DNA from: Thiobacillus denitrificans
Lineage (GTDB): Bacteria; Pseudomonadota; Gammaproteobacteria; Burkholderiales; Thiobacillaceae
Direction: 5' to 3'
Assembly: GCF_001530125.1 (NCBI RefSeq)
Contig: NZ_LDUG01000033.1
Coordinates: 1-42,132, forward strand
Length of the DNA: 42,132 nt
Made by a program: the position numbers and the translations under genes. Positions within the stretch are counted from its first letter, which is position 1. Each line of letters opens with the position of its first letter. Below the pieces are notes generated by a model. The model ran no database searches. It was not told where the DNA came from and worked only from the letters and a program-made list of their open reading frames with translations. Of this stretch, positions 14,449-22,635 are shown in pieces.

Positions 14449-15093
14449 ACCAGGCGGGAAGACGATAAGCGGGGAAACTCGCTCGTTATCTCGTTATTGA
14501 GCAGAATGAAGATTAGCGACAGATTGTTACCCGCTCGCACAAGTGAAACCCAACCTGCCTGAGCCATATGGCTCATAGGGCGTTCATGGATTGCGGGAAC
14601 GTCGAACTGTGCCGATCATCTGCCTTGCATGTAATGCAAAGGCTCTTTCACCGTTATGTATTGACTGCATGGTTGCCGTAGGTCGGGAGAGCATGGTTGT
14701 TGCTGCTTTAGCGGCTTTACAACTACGACCTCCTTCTTGCGAGGGATACTTTCCCGACGCAATGGGCGGAGGTGTGCGGGGGTGTCGGGAAAGTATTCCC
14801 GACCTACGGATAGCGTGTGATTCCAGGGCGTTTGCCAAGGAACAACGCATAACGGTGAAAGTGCCTATCGCAGCCGGCGCGTTCGCATGACCCGTTCGGT
14901 TCAGGGGACGGGGAGCGCAACCCGCTTGTCTGTCACGCGGCTTACGCTCACTTGTTTGCCGGAAAGGCAGGATTGGGGTCGTGGTGCAGGCACACGTGCC
15001 CGCTGGCTATCCGCCTGTGTGGCGTGGCGATGGATGACTTGAAGCTGGGGGCCTGCGATTTGAAGCTGGCCGGCTGGCGGTCAGCGAGTCCAC
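14449..15093. other. Gene-free, repeat-rich stretch
   Basis: About 640 bp with no supported gene. It contains the large inverted repeat at 14638-14868 and, at its right end, leads into the metallophosphoesterase remnant. It looks like accumulated repeats and gene debris at the end of the EPS cluster. Confidence 0.6.
14638..14868. repeat. Composite inverted repeat of the GTCGGGAA family
   Basis: The left arm AGGCTCTTTCACCGTTATG...GTAGGTCGGGA and right arm TCCCGACCTAC...CATAACGGTGAAAGTGCCT are inverted copies of one unit. The inside holds GTCGGGAA-AGTA-TTCCCGAC (14784-14803, perfect 8-bp stem) and a GGTTGTT...GCTTTAGC...TTACAAC hairpin that also occurs near 1265-1300. The right arm continues homologous to 31449-31560. 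Confidence 0.65.
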
Positions 15094-15489
15094 TCAACGA
15101 GCAAACACATTCGCTTTCACGATCCGCGGCTCGACGCGGAACACACTGGAATCACGCGGACTGACGCACACCTCGACCCAGTGAACATTCTGGGCGCCGA
15201 AATTGTCCACCCGCGTGACGTTTTCCCGTATCCGGTTGCCAGACGGCTTGACCGGTCCAGCGAACGGCCTGTCTACGTGGAAATAGGGGCTGTCGGCCGG
15301 GTCAATCGGATAGTTGATGTCGCGGAATCCGGCCAGGCAGCCGGTCGGCAGATCGTTGCCGTTGTTGGGGCGATGACAGTCCGTCCAGTCGTTGTCGCCG
15401 GACGTCACGATCACGCTACCCTGAAGCGTCTGGAACGGGTTGAAGCGTTTTTGCAGCAACGCGTCGTTGCAACGCCCGCTGCCTGCCCT
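15094..15489 (-). pseudogene. Remnant of a second metallophosphoesterase gene
   Basis: The last part of this frame is closely related to the gene at 9868-10896 (FGAQNVHWVEV, NPRD/SPRDSSVFRVEPRIVKAN) and an inner part matches GDNDWTDCHR and NNGN.LPT. Relative to the intact gene, codons ~133-187 and ~193-277 are missing (165 and 255 bp, both multiples of three) and everything before codon ~74, including the signal peptide and first metal motifs, is lost. The HGDSH motif is gone too. The frame stays open for 144 codons up to 15528 but overlaps the VanZ gene, whose stop (15488-15490) sits at the junction. It cannot make a working enzyme. It shows that a duplicate of the gene decayed in place. Confidence 0.82.
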
Positions 15490-15865
15490 ACCCCTGCCGC
15501 ACCGGCCATGCGCGCCGGGCAATTTCATGGCTTATCCCTATCCCTGCAAGCACGCCCAGCGCATCGGCCACCCAGTCATCCAGGCCTGGCTGACGTCCCG
15601 GCAAGGCAAACTGATGCCACTCGTCCCAGCCCGCCAGCAGCAACATGCCCGCCATCACCCACGGCCAGGCATGGCGGCCCGTTGCAACCAGCAACAAACC
15701 GGACAGCACCGCATACCACCCCAGATGTGCCAGTTTGTCCCACGGCGCCGGTATCAGCCCAGCAGCCTCAGGCTGGCTGTTGCCCCAGAAATACAGCGCC
15801 AGCAGAACAGCCACCAGGGCCAGGGCAAATCGATGAAAGAGCACCGCATGTTTCATGCCGTTCAT
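15488..15865 (-). CDS. VanZ-like membrane protein
   Basis: 125 residues from ATG 15865. Contains the VanZ pattern: WDKLAHLGWYAVLSGLLLV, an inner hydrophobic segment WPWVMAGMLLLAGWDEWHQ and LPGRQPGLDDWVADALGVLAGIG, giving about four membrane segments. VanZ-like proteins are frequent at the end of exosortase/EPS clusters; their function is unknown (VanZ itself gives low-level teicoplanin resistance). The open frame extends up to 16003, but that part lies in a dispersed repeat; ATGs at 15856 and 15865 fit family length better. The C-terminus (WPVRQG) stops exactly where the metallophosphoesterase remnant begins, so the last residues may have been changed by the rearrangement. Confidence 0.75.
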   Translation of the reverse strand: MNGMKHAVLFHRFALALVAVLLALYFWGNSQPEAAGLIPAPWDKLAHLGWYAVLSGLLLVATGRHAWPWVMAGMLLLAGWDEWHQFALPGRQPGLDDWVADALGVLAGIGISHEIARRAWPVRQG

Positions 15866-16123
15866 TCCATGTTCAGCCCGCCGGAATCTGCGGGCAAGGC
15901 GGCGCCACCTGTTTATGGGCATGAGGGGGATCTCTAAAAATCCGTCATGCCGCACTTGATCCGGCATTCCTTGCTTGATTTGACTGGACATACGATCTTT
16001 CACATCTTTAACCCATAGAAAGCCGGAGATTCCAGCCCTTGCCCGCAGGGGGAGAACGTAACAGAAACGCTGTTAACACGGACAGCAACCAAGGGGCACA
16101 GGGACAACGAAACAGGAATTCTA

Positions 16124-16266
16124 GCGCTCACCGCCACCTGCACATTGCAGATCGTCAGGTAGCGGCTTTCGTGCGCATGCGCCTAGCCGAGCAGGCGATT
16201 CAGCGCGGCGTCCCACGACAAGGCATCGATGTGTGCGCCGAGTACTGAGCCGGTTGTCCGCAGAGG
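16124..16266 (-). pseudogene. Remnant of a WecB/TagA/CpsF (GT26) gene
   Basis: Translated on the minus strand, the stretch reads RTTGSVLGAHIDALSWDAAL, NRLLG, stop, AHAHESRYLTICNVQVAVS, which aligns with residues ~46-90 of the intact GT26 protein (13389-14264: RTTGKVLNAQIDALSWEAA.. VLGWAHARESRYVTICNVHVVVS). A Trp codon has become TAG (16183-16185). Nothing after AVS and nothing before RTTG remains. It lies just after the UDP-GlcNAc 2-epimerase gene. Confidence 0.8.
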
Positions 16267-16275
16267 CCGCATCGC

Positions 16276-17373
16276 TCAGCCTTTAGCCAAATCCGCAGCC
16301 AGGATCGTCACTATCCGCTCTGCCGCCTTGCCATCCCACAACTCAGGTCGGCGCCCTGCCTTGCCACCGTTCAGCCCTGCATACGCATCAAGAATTTTTT
16401 GCGGCTGCGTGCCAACCAGCACATTGGTTCCCTGCTCCACCGTCACCGGGCGTTCGGTGTTTTCGCGCAGGGTGAAGCACGGCACGCCCAGTGCGGTGGT
16501 TTCTTCCTGCAGGCCGCCGCTGTCGGTCATCACCACCGCAGCGTCTTTCCACAGATTGAGAAATTCCATGTAGGCCAGCGGACCGGTCAGGGTGATCCGG
16601 TCGCCCAGGTCGATGCCGAATTTATCCAGATTGGCACGCGTGCGCGGATGCACCGGGAAGATCAGCGGCAGCGTTTCACTGATCGTACGCAGCGCACCGC
16701 CGATTCCGGCGAAGGACTTCGCCTCGTCCACATTCGACGGCCGATGCAACGTCACCACGCCGTATCGCGGCTGGGCAGCCTTGTAACCCGCCGTGGCGAA
16801 GGCGCCTGCATCCGCATGCTTGAGCTTGTCGTGCTGATACAAAAGATTGTCCACCATCACATGGCCGACAAAATGAATTTTCTCTTTCGCCTGTCCTTCG
16901 CGCAGTAAATTTTCCACCCCGCTTGGCTCGGTGACGAAAAACCAGTCCGAAATCGAGTCGGTGACGATGCGATTGATCTCCTCCGGCATTGCCATATCGC
17001 CGCTGCGCAGGCCTGCTTCCACGTGCGCCACCGGGATGTGCATCTTCTTTGCCACGATCGAGCAGGCGATGGTGGAATTCACGTCGCCCACCACCAGCAC
17101 TGCATCCGGCCGCTCGGCCAGGCACAACTGCTCGAAGCCCAGCATGATCTTCGCCGTCTGCTCCGCATGCGAGCCACCGCCCGCGCCCATGAATACATCC
17201 GGCGCCGGAATGCCCAACTCCTCGAAAAACACCTCGTTCATTTCACGGTCGTAGTGCTGCCCGGTATGAACAATCTTGAAGCGCAGCCCACCGTGTTGAT
17301 TCAGCGCCCGCACAATCGGCGCAATTTTCATAAAGTTGGGGCGCGCACCCGCCACCAGATAAAGCATTTTCAT
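16276..17373 (-). CDS. wecB: UDP-N-acetylglucosamine 2-epimerase (non-hydrolysing)
   Basis: 365 residues, usual length. It converts UDP-GlcNAc to UDP-ManNAc in the cytoplasm. Signatures: VAGARPNFMKIAPI at the N-terminus, HTGQHYD, VVGDVNST, HVEAGLRSGD followed by MPEEINR, TLHRPSNVD, and the UDP-binding DSGGLQEE with CFTLRENTERPVT. All are intact. The start codon overlaps the stop of the upstream glycosyltransferase by 4 bp (ATGA at 17370-17373), so the two are co-translated. The product would feed the GT26 transferase at 13389-14264. No UDP-ManNAc dehydrogenase gene (wecC) is visible in the window, so the sugar is probably used as ManNAc. Confidence 0.92.
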   Translation of the reverse strand: MKMLYLVAGARPNFMKIAPIVRALNQHGGLRFKIVHTGQHYDREMNEVFFEELGIPAPDVFMGAGGGSHAEQTAKIMLGFEQLCLAERPDAVLVVGDVNSTIACSIVAKKMHIPVAHVEAGLRSGDMAMPEEINRIVTDSISDWFFVTEPSGVENLLREGQAKEKIHFVGHVMVDNLLYQHDKLKHADAGAFATAGYKAAQPRYGVVTLHRPSNVDEAKSFAGIGGALRTISETLPLIFPVHPRTRANLDKFGIDLGDRITLTGPLAYMEFLNLWKDAAVVMTDSGGLQEETTALGVPCFTLRENTERPVTVEQGTNVLVGTQPQKILDAYAGLNGGKAGRRPELWDGKAAERIVTILAADLAKG

Positions 17374-18488
17374 CGGGCCAGTCTCGTCAGTTGATTCACA
17401 ATACGGTTGATAAATTCATGGAAGGAAAACTTGCCGGTAATCATCGCGCGCGAGCGTTCGCCCATGCGTTCGGTCAGGCCCGGTGTATCCAGAATCGTCG
17501 CCATCTTCTTTGCCAGTTCTTCCGGCGTGTTCTCACGCAAGCGAAAACCGTTTTCCCCATCCACCACCAGATCATCCGCGCTGCCATCGGCAAACCCCGA
17601 CACAATCGGCAAGCGGTGCGCCATCGCCTCGTTGATGCCCAGCCCACCCGTGCCCGGCAACACATACATCTCCGCCGCATCGAAATACGGCCCCACGCCT
17701 TCCACGATCGATCCGGTCAGCACCACATCGTCGCGCCCCGTGCACGCCGCGCGAACCGCTGCCAAATGCTCGCCATCGCCCACCAGCACAAACACCACAT
17801 CACGACGTTTCATCAAATCCAGCGCTTCAAGAATCACCTCGATGCGCTTCTCCGCCAGCACCGCACCCACAAACAAAATGATCTTGCGGTCACCGATTTC
17901 GGGATGCTTGCCGCGCACCAGCGCCTGCGCCTCGGCCTTGGGCATGAGTTCAATGCGTTCCTCGTTGATCGTGTTGTGCATCACGGTGATCTGATCCGCC
18001 CGCGCGCCATGGCTCAGCGCGTAATCACGCGCATTCGAGTGGTAAGCCATGTGGTAATCGAATTTAGGAATAAATCGCTTAAGAAGGAAACCTTTAGCAA
18101 CTCCAGGGTTGTATTCATAGCCACATTGCCAAGCGACCAATTTATTAAACCCCAGTTGCTTTTTCAATCCCATCAGCTGCCAATGAGAAACATTCCCCAC
18201 ATGGCTCAAAACAACGACGATGTCAGGTCGAATTTCACGAACTTTGTCTATTACCCCGAAGTGACGGCGGAAAATAAAGCTACCGATTTTGTATTCGCGG
18301 AATGTGAACTTCGATTCTTTTGCGATAACGGGTTCCCCCAACCCGACGCGCCCTTTATTGGCTTGATTCGTCTCGCCAGATAACAAATAAAGATCCAGTC
18401 CTGCCGTCGGAAGCGTTTTCTCCAAGCTCTTGAATAGTTCCTGGTGGTAGTGCGCTACGCGGTCAAATATGAACAATATTTTTTTCAT
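17370..18488 (-). CDS. GT4-type glycosyltransferase, compositionally mosaic gene
   Basis: 372 residues, GT-B fold. N-terminal half: ILFIFDRVAHYHQELFKSLE and HVGNVSHWQLMGLKKQLGF. C-terminal donor domain: IILFVGAVLAEKRIEVILEAL, VFVLVGDGEHL, YVLPGTGGLGINEAMAHRLPIV and ADDLVVDGENGF. The E-x7-E motif is represented by GLGINEAM, with the first Glu replaced, which is seen in some GT4 members. The coding sequence of residues 1-~142 (18061-18488) is AT-rich (the line 18061-18120 has 21 G/C of 60), while the rest is very GC-rich (17701-17760 has 42 of 60). This break falls near the border between the acceptor-binding and donor-binding domains. Translationally coupled to wecB by a 4-bp overlap. Confidence 0.82.
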   Translation of the reverse strand: MKKILFIFDRVAHYHQELFKSLEKTLPTAGLDLYLLSGETNQANKGRVGLGEPVIAKESKFTFREYKIGSFIFRRHFGVIDKVREIRPDIVVVLSHVGNVSHWQLMGLKKQLGFNKLVAWQCGYEYNPGVAKGFLLKRFIPKFDYHMAYHSNARDYALSHGARADQITVMHNTINEERIELMPKAEAQALVRGKHPEIGDRKIILFVGAVLAEKRIEVILEALDLMKRRDVVFVLVGDGEHLAAVRAACTGRDDVVLTGSIVEGVGPYFDAAEMYVLPGTGGLGINEAMAHRLPIVSGFADGSADDLVVDGENGFRLRENTPEELAKKMATILDTPGLTERMGERSRAMITGKFSFHEFINRIVNQLTRLAR

Positions 18489-18494
18489 GATGGT

Positions 18495-19112
18495 TTATTG
18501 ATCCAGGTGGCCAGGTTTAACAATCCAGTGGTCATATCCCCTCTCGGAAAACACGAAAGTTCCATTCCGGATGCGCTGCTCGTGTTCTGCTACTAGCGAC
18601 TCATCTGTAAATCTTCGCCCAATTTGACGTGCGGGGTTTCCCCCCACGATGGCATAAGGTTCCACGCTCTTGGTTACAACCGACCCTGCAGCCACGATAG
18701 CTCCGCGCCCAACACACACCCCAGACAGCACAACAGCACCAAAACCAAGCCAGACATCAGATTCAATCGCCACTTTTTCATCGCGGTATGGACTGGGTGA
18801 TTTGGCACTACCCACCCACGGCGAAAAGCGCACCGGCACCCCAACAGTACGAAAATCGTGGTCATGCCGTCCCACCAAAGCCACACGGTTGGCAATCATC
18901 ACGTAATCACCGATATCGGCATTGCACTCTATGTGAACATCCTTGCCGACATAAACATTGTTGCCAATGGTTACCCGGCAAGGCGCCCATATTCTGATCC
19001 GTGCCCCCAAGTGCAAACCATGGCCATGTGTCAGCACCTTCCGGAAAGCGAGTGCCTTGATTCTGGTTTGCACCCTGCGAGCAGCCGCCAATACCATCGC
19101 TTTAATCCCCAT
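18495..19112 (-). CDS. Left-handed beta-helix acetyltransferase (CatB/WcaF-like)
   Basis: 205 residues. Hexapeptide repeats run from ~48 to ~175: VTIGNNVYVGKDVHIECNADIGDYVMIANRVALVG, then VAIESDVWLGFGAVVLSGVCVGRGAIVAAGSVVTKSVEPYAIVGGNPA. The loop GRHDHDF carries the putative catalytic His. The C-terminal VGGNPARQIGRRF is typical of sugar O-acetyltransferases using acetyl-CoA. It probably acetylates a sugar of the EPS repeat unit. It is 6 bp upstream of the glycosyltransferase at 17370-18488 and its start overlaps the end of the preceding glycosyltransferase by 11 bp, so it belongs to the same transcript. Exact acceptor unknown. Confidence 0.85.
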   Translation of the reverse strand: MGIKAMVLAAARRVQTRIKALAFRKVLTHGHGLHLGARIRIWAPCRVTIGNNVYVGKDVHIECNADIGDYVMIANRVALVGRHDHDFRTVGVPVRFSPWVGSAKSPSPYRDEKVAIESDVWLGFGAVVLSGVCVGRGAIVAAGSVVTKSVEPYAIVGGNPARQIGRRFTDESLVAEHEQRIRNGTFVFSERGYDHWIVKPGHLDQ

Positions 19113-20325
19113 GCGTCACCTGACCCAGCAGCGCAAAAACCCCATAGGCCCGTTTTTCCCAGGACATCGCCCCACGAACATGCTCCAGTGCTGCCCGGCT
19201 CATCGCCATGCGACCTTGCTCATCACCAGCAAAACCACGCACTGCATCCGCAAGCCCCTGTACCACTCTCTCCTCGTTCTGATTTTGAGTTGACACAACA
19301 ATGGCAGTCTCAGAAGTAACCAATGTCACAGGCCCGCCAATATCCAGACAAATCACCGGCAAACCAAATGCCTGCGCTTCAAGCACCACATTGCCGCTGG
19401 AATCGTGCAGGCTTGGGAACAAGAAGCAATGCATGGTCCGATACAGTGCGAACAATTCCTGCTGCGGCACCTGGCTTACCCAGCGGATGCGGTCGTGAAT
19501 GCCCGCTGCCACGGCCACCTTGCGCAATTCTGACTCAAACGGGCCTTTCCCCAGCAGCGTGAACTCGACCGACACCCCTTGAGCGATTGCCTGCGCCACG
19601 GCGCGAATTGCCAGATGCGCCCCTTTCCAACCCAGCAAGCGGCCGGCAAACAGCACGCGCAGCGGCTCGCCCGGCTGCCGCGCCCGTGCCTGAATGCCGG
19701 CGGGCGCATCGATGCCGATTTCGGGATACACGATCGCACGACGGCGAAACGGCCACGGCAACGCCTGGCGGGTGTCTTCCGTCTTAGTAAGGATCAGCTT
19801 GGACTTGGCATAGGCCGCCCACAAAAACGGATCGAACAAGGCCGTCTTATTCAGCAGCGAACGCAACAACTCTTTCAATTTTTCGCGGCCGCGTATGGAA
19901 CGCTTCAATGCCAGCGGCGCATCCTCGCCGCCGCCCAACGGGCCGAAGATAAAAGGAATGCCGAGATACCCCAGAAATGACGGATGGCGAAACACGCCGT
20001 AAGTGATGTGGATCGCCAGATCGAAGCCATGATCGCGATGCAGGCGCCGTGCAACCCCCAACAGCCCGAATTGCCAAAGGGTGTAAAGCACCTGCGCGGT
20101 CGTCGAATTCAGCGGCATGGCGCGCAACCAGACCGGCCGGTAATACACCACCGCCACGTTGTCCGGCAGTTGCACGCCGCCCGCCTCCACCAGCGGCCGG
20201 CGGGTCGCGTCCGTCACCACCGTCACTTCATGGCGCTTGGCAAGCTCGGCCGCCCAGCGCCAGCCGACACCGGGCTCGCTGCCGACGTTGGGCGCAAAGG
20301 CAAAAGCGCTGAGCAGGATTTTCAT
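19102..20325 (-). CDS. GT4-type glycosyltransferase
   Basis: 407 residues, GT-B fold. N-terminal ILLSAFAFAPNVGSEPGVGWRWAAELAKRHEVTVVT (the GSEPGVGW nucleotide-sugar loop), ITYGVFRHPSFLGYLGIPFIFGPLGGGE in the acceptor domain. Donor domain: LRVLFAGRLLGWKGAHLAIRAV, FTLLGKGPFESELRKVA, and LFPSLHDSSGNVVLEAQAFGLPVICLD, which includes the E-x7-E region (SSGNVVLEA). Likely adds one sugar to the undecaprenyl-linked repeat. Overlaps the acetyltransferase downstream by 11 bp. Confidence 0.88.
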   Translation of the reverse strand: MKILLSAFAFAPNVGSEPGVGWRWAAELAKRHEVTVVTDATRRPLVEAGGVQLPDNVAVVYYRPVWLRAMPLNSTTAQVLYTLWQFGLLGVARRLHRDHGFDLAIHITYGVFRHPSFLGYLGIPFIFGPLGGGEDAPLALKRSIRGREKLKELLRSLLNKTALFDPFLWAAYAKSKLILTKTEDTRQALPWPFRRRAIVYPEIGIDAPAGIQARARQPGEPLRVLFAGRLLGWKGAHLAIRAVAQAIAQGVSVEFTLLGKGPFESELRKVAVAAGIHDRIRWVSQVPQQELFALYRTMHCFLFPSLHDSSGNVVLEAQAFGLPVICLDIGGPVTLVTSETAIVVSTQNQNEERVVQGLADAVRGFAGDEQGRMAMSRAALEHVRGAMSWEKRAYGVFALLGQVTHGD

Positions 20326-20362
20326 GCGGCGGGCCAGTTGCTGAAGAGCGGTGAAGCGGGAT

Positions 20363-20989
20363 TCAGAACTTGTCGCCTATGGCCAAATAGCTGCCATAGA
20401 TGAACAAGGACAAGCGGCTGCCGACATAACGCGAGACCCTGCCGCTGCCGTATACCCTGACCCGCGAAAATCCGGCCATTCTTAACTTGAGCTTGAGCGT
20501 GTCGGGAAAGTGCTGCGAAACATGCGCCCCGCCCAGAATGCTGTGCCCACGCAGCTTTCGTTTTATATCGCCGGGGTTCGGCGTCGTCAGCAAGAGCCGT
20601 CCACCAATCTTCAGCACCCGAAAAATCTCTCCCAGGGTCTGATCGACATCGGCCTGATAGATATGCTCGATAAACTCGCCCGCCACCACCGCATCATAGG
20701 TTCCGTCCTCGTTCGGGATCTTGGTGGAATAGCCATGCACCCCTTGCTCGTACACATCCTTGGGCAAGCGATCCAGGCGATCACGGACGGCATCCAGGCC
20801 ATAAATCTGCAGACTGTTGTCCAAGCCTTTGAGCACGCTGCCACCCCTGCCTGTGTTGCAGCCGATATCGAGCACACTGCGCGCCCCTTTGGGAAGGAAT
20901 GTGTGAAACTGGCGATAGCGATCTTCCGTAAACGGATCGTGCTCGCTTTCAGGCTGCGTCAGATTCAGCGCCTCGTAGTTTTTTTCCAT
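20363..20989 (-). CDS. Class I SAM-dependent methyltransferase
   Basis: 208 residues. SAM-binding motif I VLDIGCNTGRGGSVL (residues ~40-54), acidic motif II at IYGLDAVRDRL, YDAVVAGEFIEHI as motif post-II, and FRVLKIGGRLLLTTPNP as motif III, the methyltransferase-11 pattern. GGAG stands six bases before ATG 20989. Placed among glycosyltransferases, it probably methylates a sugar (hydroxyl or terminal residue) of the polysaccharide. Substrate not readable from the sequence. Confidence 0.85.
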   Translation of the reverse strand: MEKNYEALNLTQPESEHDPFTEDRYRQFHTFLPKGARSVLDIGCNTGRGGSVLKGLDNSLQIYGLDAVRDRLDRLPKDVYEQGVHGYSTKIPNEDGTYDAVVAGEFIEHIYQADVDQTLGEIFRVLKIGGRLLLTTPNPGDIKRKLRGHSILGGAHVSQHFPDTLKLKLRMAGFSRVRVYGSGRVSRYVGSRLSLFIYGSYLAIGDKF

Positions 20990-21054
20990 CCCATTCTCCC
21001 CTACCCACTTTTATTGATCGTTATGCACACCGCATATCAGCGTTTCTGACTAAA

Positions 21055-21903
21055 TCACGCACGGCCCAGAATGACCTTGGTATATCCCCACAAAAAATGC
21101 ACCGGCCATAACATCCCGCCATGGCGCCAGCACATCGTCAGCCACGAACGCCAGGGCAAGCCCTTGCGCGAAAAAATCTGCTTCAGTCGCTGTTGTAAAG
21201 GCAGCGCCTTATCGCGGTGTGTTCCTTTCAACGAATTGCGGGAACACACGCCTACATATCCGGCAGTCAACACAATACGGATGCCCAGCTTGCGCGCCCG
21301 CATCGAATAATCGGTATCGCCCATGCCATGTTCAAACACCGGATCAAGATTGCCGAGCTTGCGGGCAATGCCATCGGGAACCAACACCAAGTTTCCGTTC
21401 ACTACATCCACGTCCTGTGGCTGTGGGCCTGGGTGCACGACCGTCGCCAAAAATGGCCGAATGCGGGGAGACACATACCGCGCCCCGCCATAAGTTGTCC
21501 GTCCATTCACGGGGTCACTGATCGCCCCCACCACGATTGCCTCATCGGGTGCCGCCGAATCCCGCGCGGAGAGCAACAGACTAAACGCATCGGGTTGCAG
21601 CATCGTGTCATCGTTCAGCCAAAGGTAGGCCGGAAAACCCACCTGCATGGCAGCATCAAATGCGCGGTTCATGCTGCGGTTCCAGAAATAGCTGCCATCG
21701 CCGCGAAGGATGGCAGCATCAGGCAGCAGCGACTGCACCGCCTCCGCCGTGCCGTCGGTTGAGCCATCGTCAAACAGAAAAAGTTGGTAATCGACCCCGG
21801 CGCGTTGGGCTGTTATCGCCAGGTGCTGCAGGCATTCCACAGTTATCGCGCGCCGGTTATAGCACGCCATCAGCACTGCAAGCTGCGGTGGCCGAGCGCT
21901 CAT
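21055..21903 (-). CDS. GT2-type glycosyltransferase (rhamnosyltransferase-like)
   Basis: 282 residues. GT-A fold motifs: LAVLMACYNRRAITVECLQHL (nucleotide binding), LFLFDDGSTDGTAEAV, YLWLNDDTMLQPDAF with the metal-binding N-D-D in place of DxD, VNGNLVLVPDGIARKLGNLDP, and HGMGDTDYSMRARKLG with the catalytic-base D/E-D-x-D region. The C-terminal end (WPVHFLWGYTKVIL) is hydrophobic. It overlaps the preceding acyltransferase gene by 4 bp (ATGA). Adds a sugar to the growing repeat unit; the specific donor cannot be deduced. Confidence 0.85.
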   Translation of the reverse strand: MSARPPQLAVLMACYNRRAITVECLQHLAITAQRAGVDYQLFLFDDGSTDGTAEAVQSLLPDAAILRGDGSYFWNRSMNRAFDAAMQVGFPAYLWLNDDTMLQPDAFSLLLSARDSAAPDEAIVVGAISDPVNGRTTYGGARYVSPRIRPFLATVVHPGPQPQDVDVVNGNLVLVPDGIARKLGNLDPVFEHGMGDTDYSMRARKLGIRIVLTAGYVGVCSRNSLKGTHRDKALPLQQRLKQIFSRKGLPWRSWLTMCWRHGGMLWPVHFLWGYTKVILGRA

Positions 21904-22583
21904 TTCACCCCCTTACCGAGCGCAACCGTGCTCTGTGGACGCGACCTTGCTGTCAAATAGCGCGCTCCACTGAAAGACACCCATGCAATCAAAATCGCGC
22001 CTGCAATGACCGCAGGCCAGAAAACTGCCACATTGCCGGGAAACGGATTCGCCAAAAACCCGCCCAGCAACATGATCTGGAAATAGAAAATCCATTTGAA
22101 GTAACCACCCTCAATCGAAAAATGACTGAGGTCGAGCGTCGTCAAATAGAAATAGAAGTAAGGCAAGAACAACAAAGCGATGAGCTGCAAGAAGACGGCT
22201 TTGTTTCTAAGCTTCATGAGCCAAAAAAACGGCACATAAAAACAGACGATTGCCGCGACAAACCAATACTCCGTCGGCCACAGCAGATGCCGCACATAAT
22301 CCGTCACGCCCCACTCAAACACAGCGCCCGTTACAACCGCTGCCGTTAGCGCAACCAGCAGCACTGAAGGGTAAATACGTGCCAGCCGCCTTTGCAGCCA
22401 AGGCCAGAACACATCGCCTTTCTTCCGATAGCTGGCTGCCAGCCCAAAACCTGACAGCATGAAAAACAACGAATTACCCAGTTGGCCACCCGTAGACATG
22501 GCAGGAACAGGGTAGAGCTTGTCCAGATGCGAATTCGTGATCAACAGGACGGCGATGAAACGCAGAAATGTCGTGTCCAGCAT
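21900..22583 (-). CDS. Acyltransferase-3 family membrane protein, apparently C-terminally shortened
   Basis: 227 residues from ATG 22583 (AAGGAG nine bases upstream). The N-terminal signature is present: FLRFIAVLLITNSHLDKLYP (family R...H motif, here with NSH) and NSLFFMLSGFGLAASYRKK, then RRLARIYPSVLL. About six or seven membrane segments follow, whereas the family usually has ten and 340-380 residues. The protein ends in FSGARYLTARSRPQSTVALGKGVK, running directly into the start of the next gene with a 4-bp overlap. It either represents a short subtype or a gene that lost its 3' third. If active it would acylate an EPS sugar at the membrane. Confidence 0.7.
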   Translation of the reverse strand: MLDTTFLRFIAVLLITNSHLDKLYPVPAMSTGGQLGNSLFFMLSGFGLAASYRKKGDVFWPWLQRRLARIYPSVLLVALTAAVVTGAVFEWGVTDYVRHLLWPTEYWFVAAIVCFYVPFFWLMKLRNKAVFLQLIALLFLPYFYFYLTTLDLSHFSIEGGYFKWIFYFQIMLLGGFLANPFPGNVAVFWPAVIAGAILIAWVSFSGARYLTARSRPQSTVALGKGVK

Positions 22584-22635
22584 TACGCCCCACTCCTTGT
22601 TATCCAACCATCGGGACTTCTGAAGTTTGGCTGCT

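Noticed and set aside
14638..14868. CRISPR-like array
   Set aside because: The repeats are inverted and unevenly spaced, without regular spacers, and no cas gene is present.
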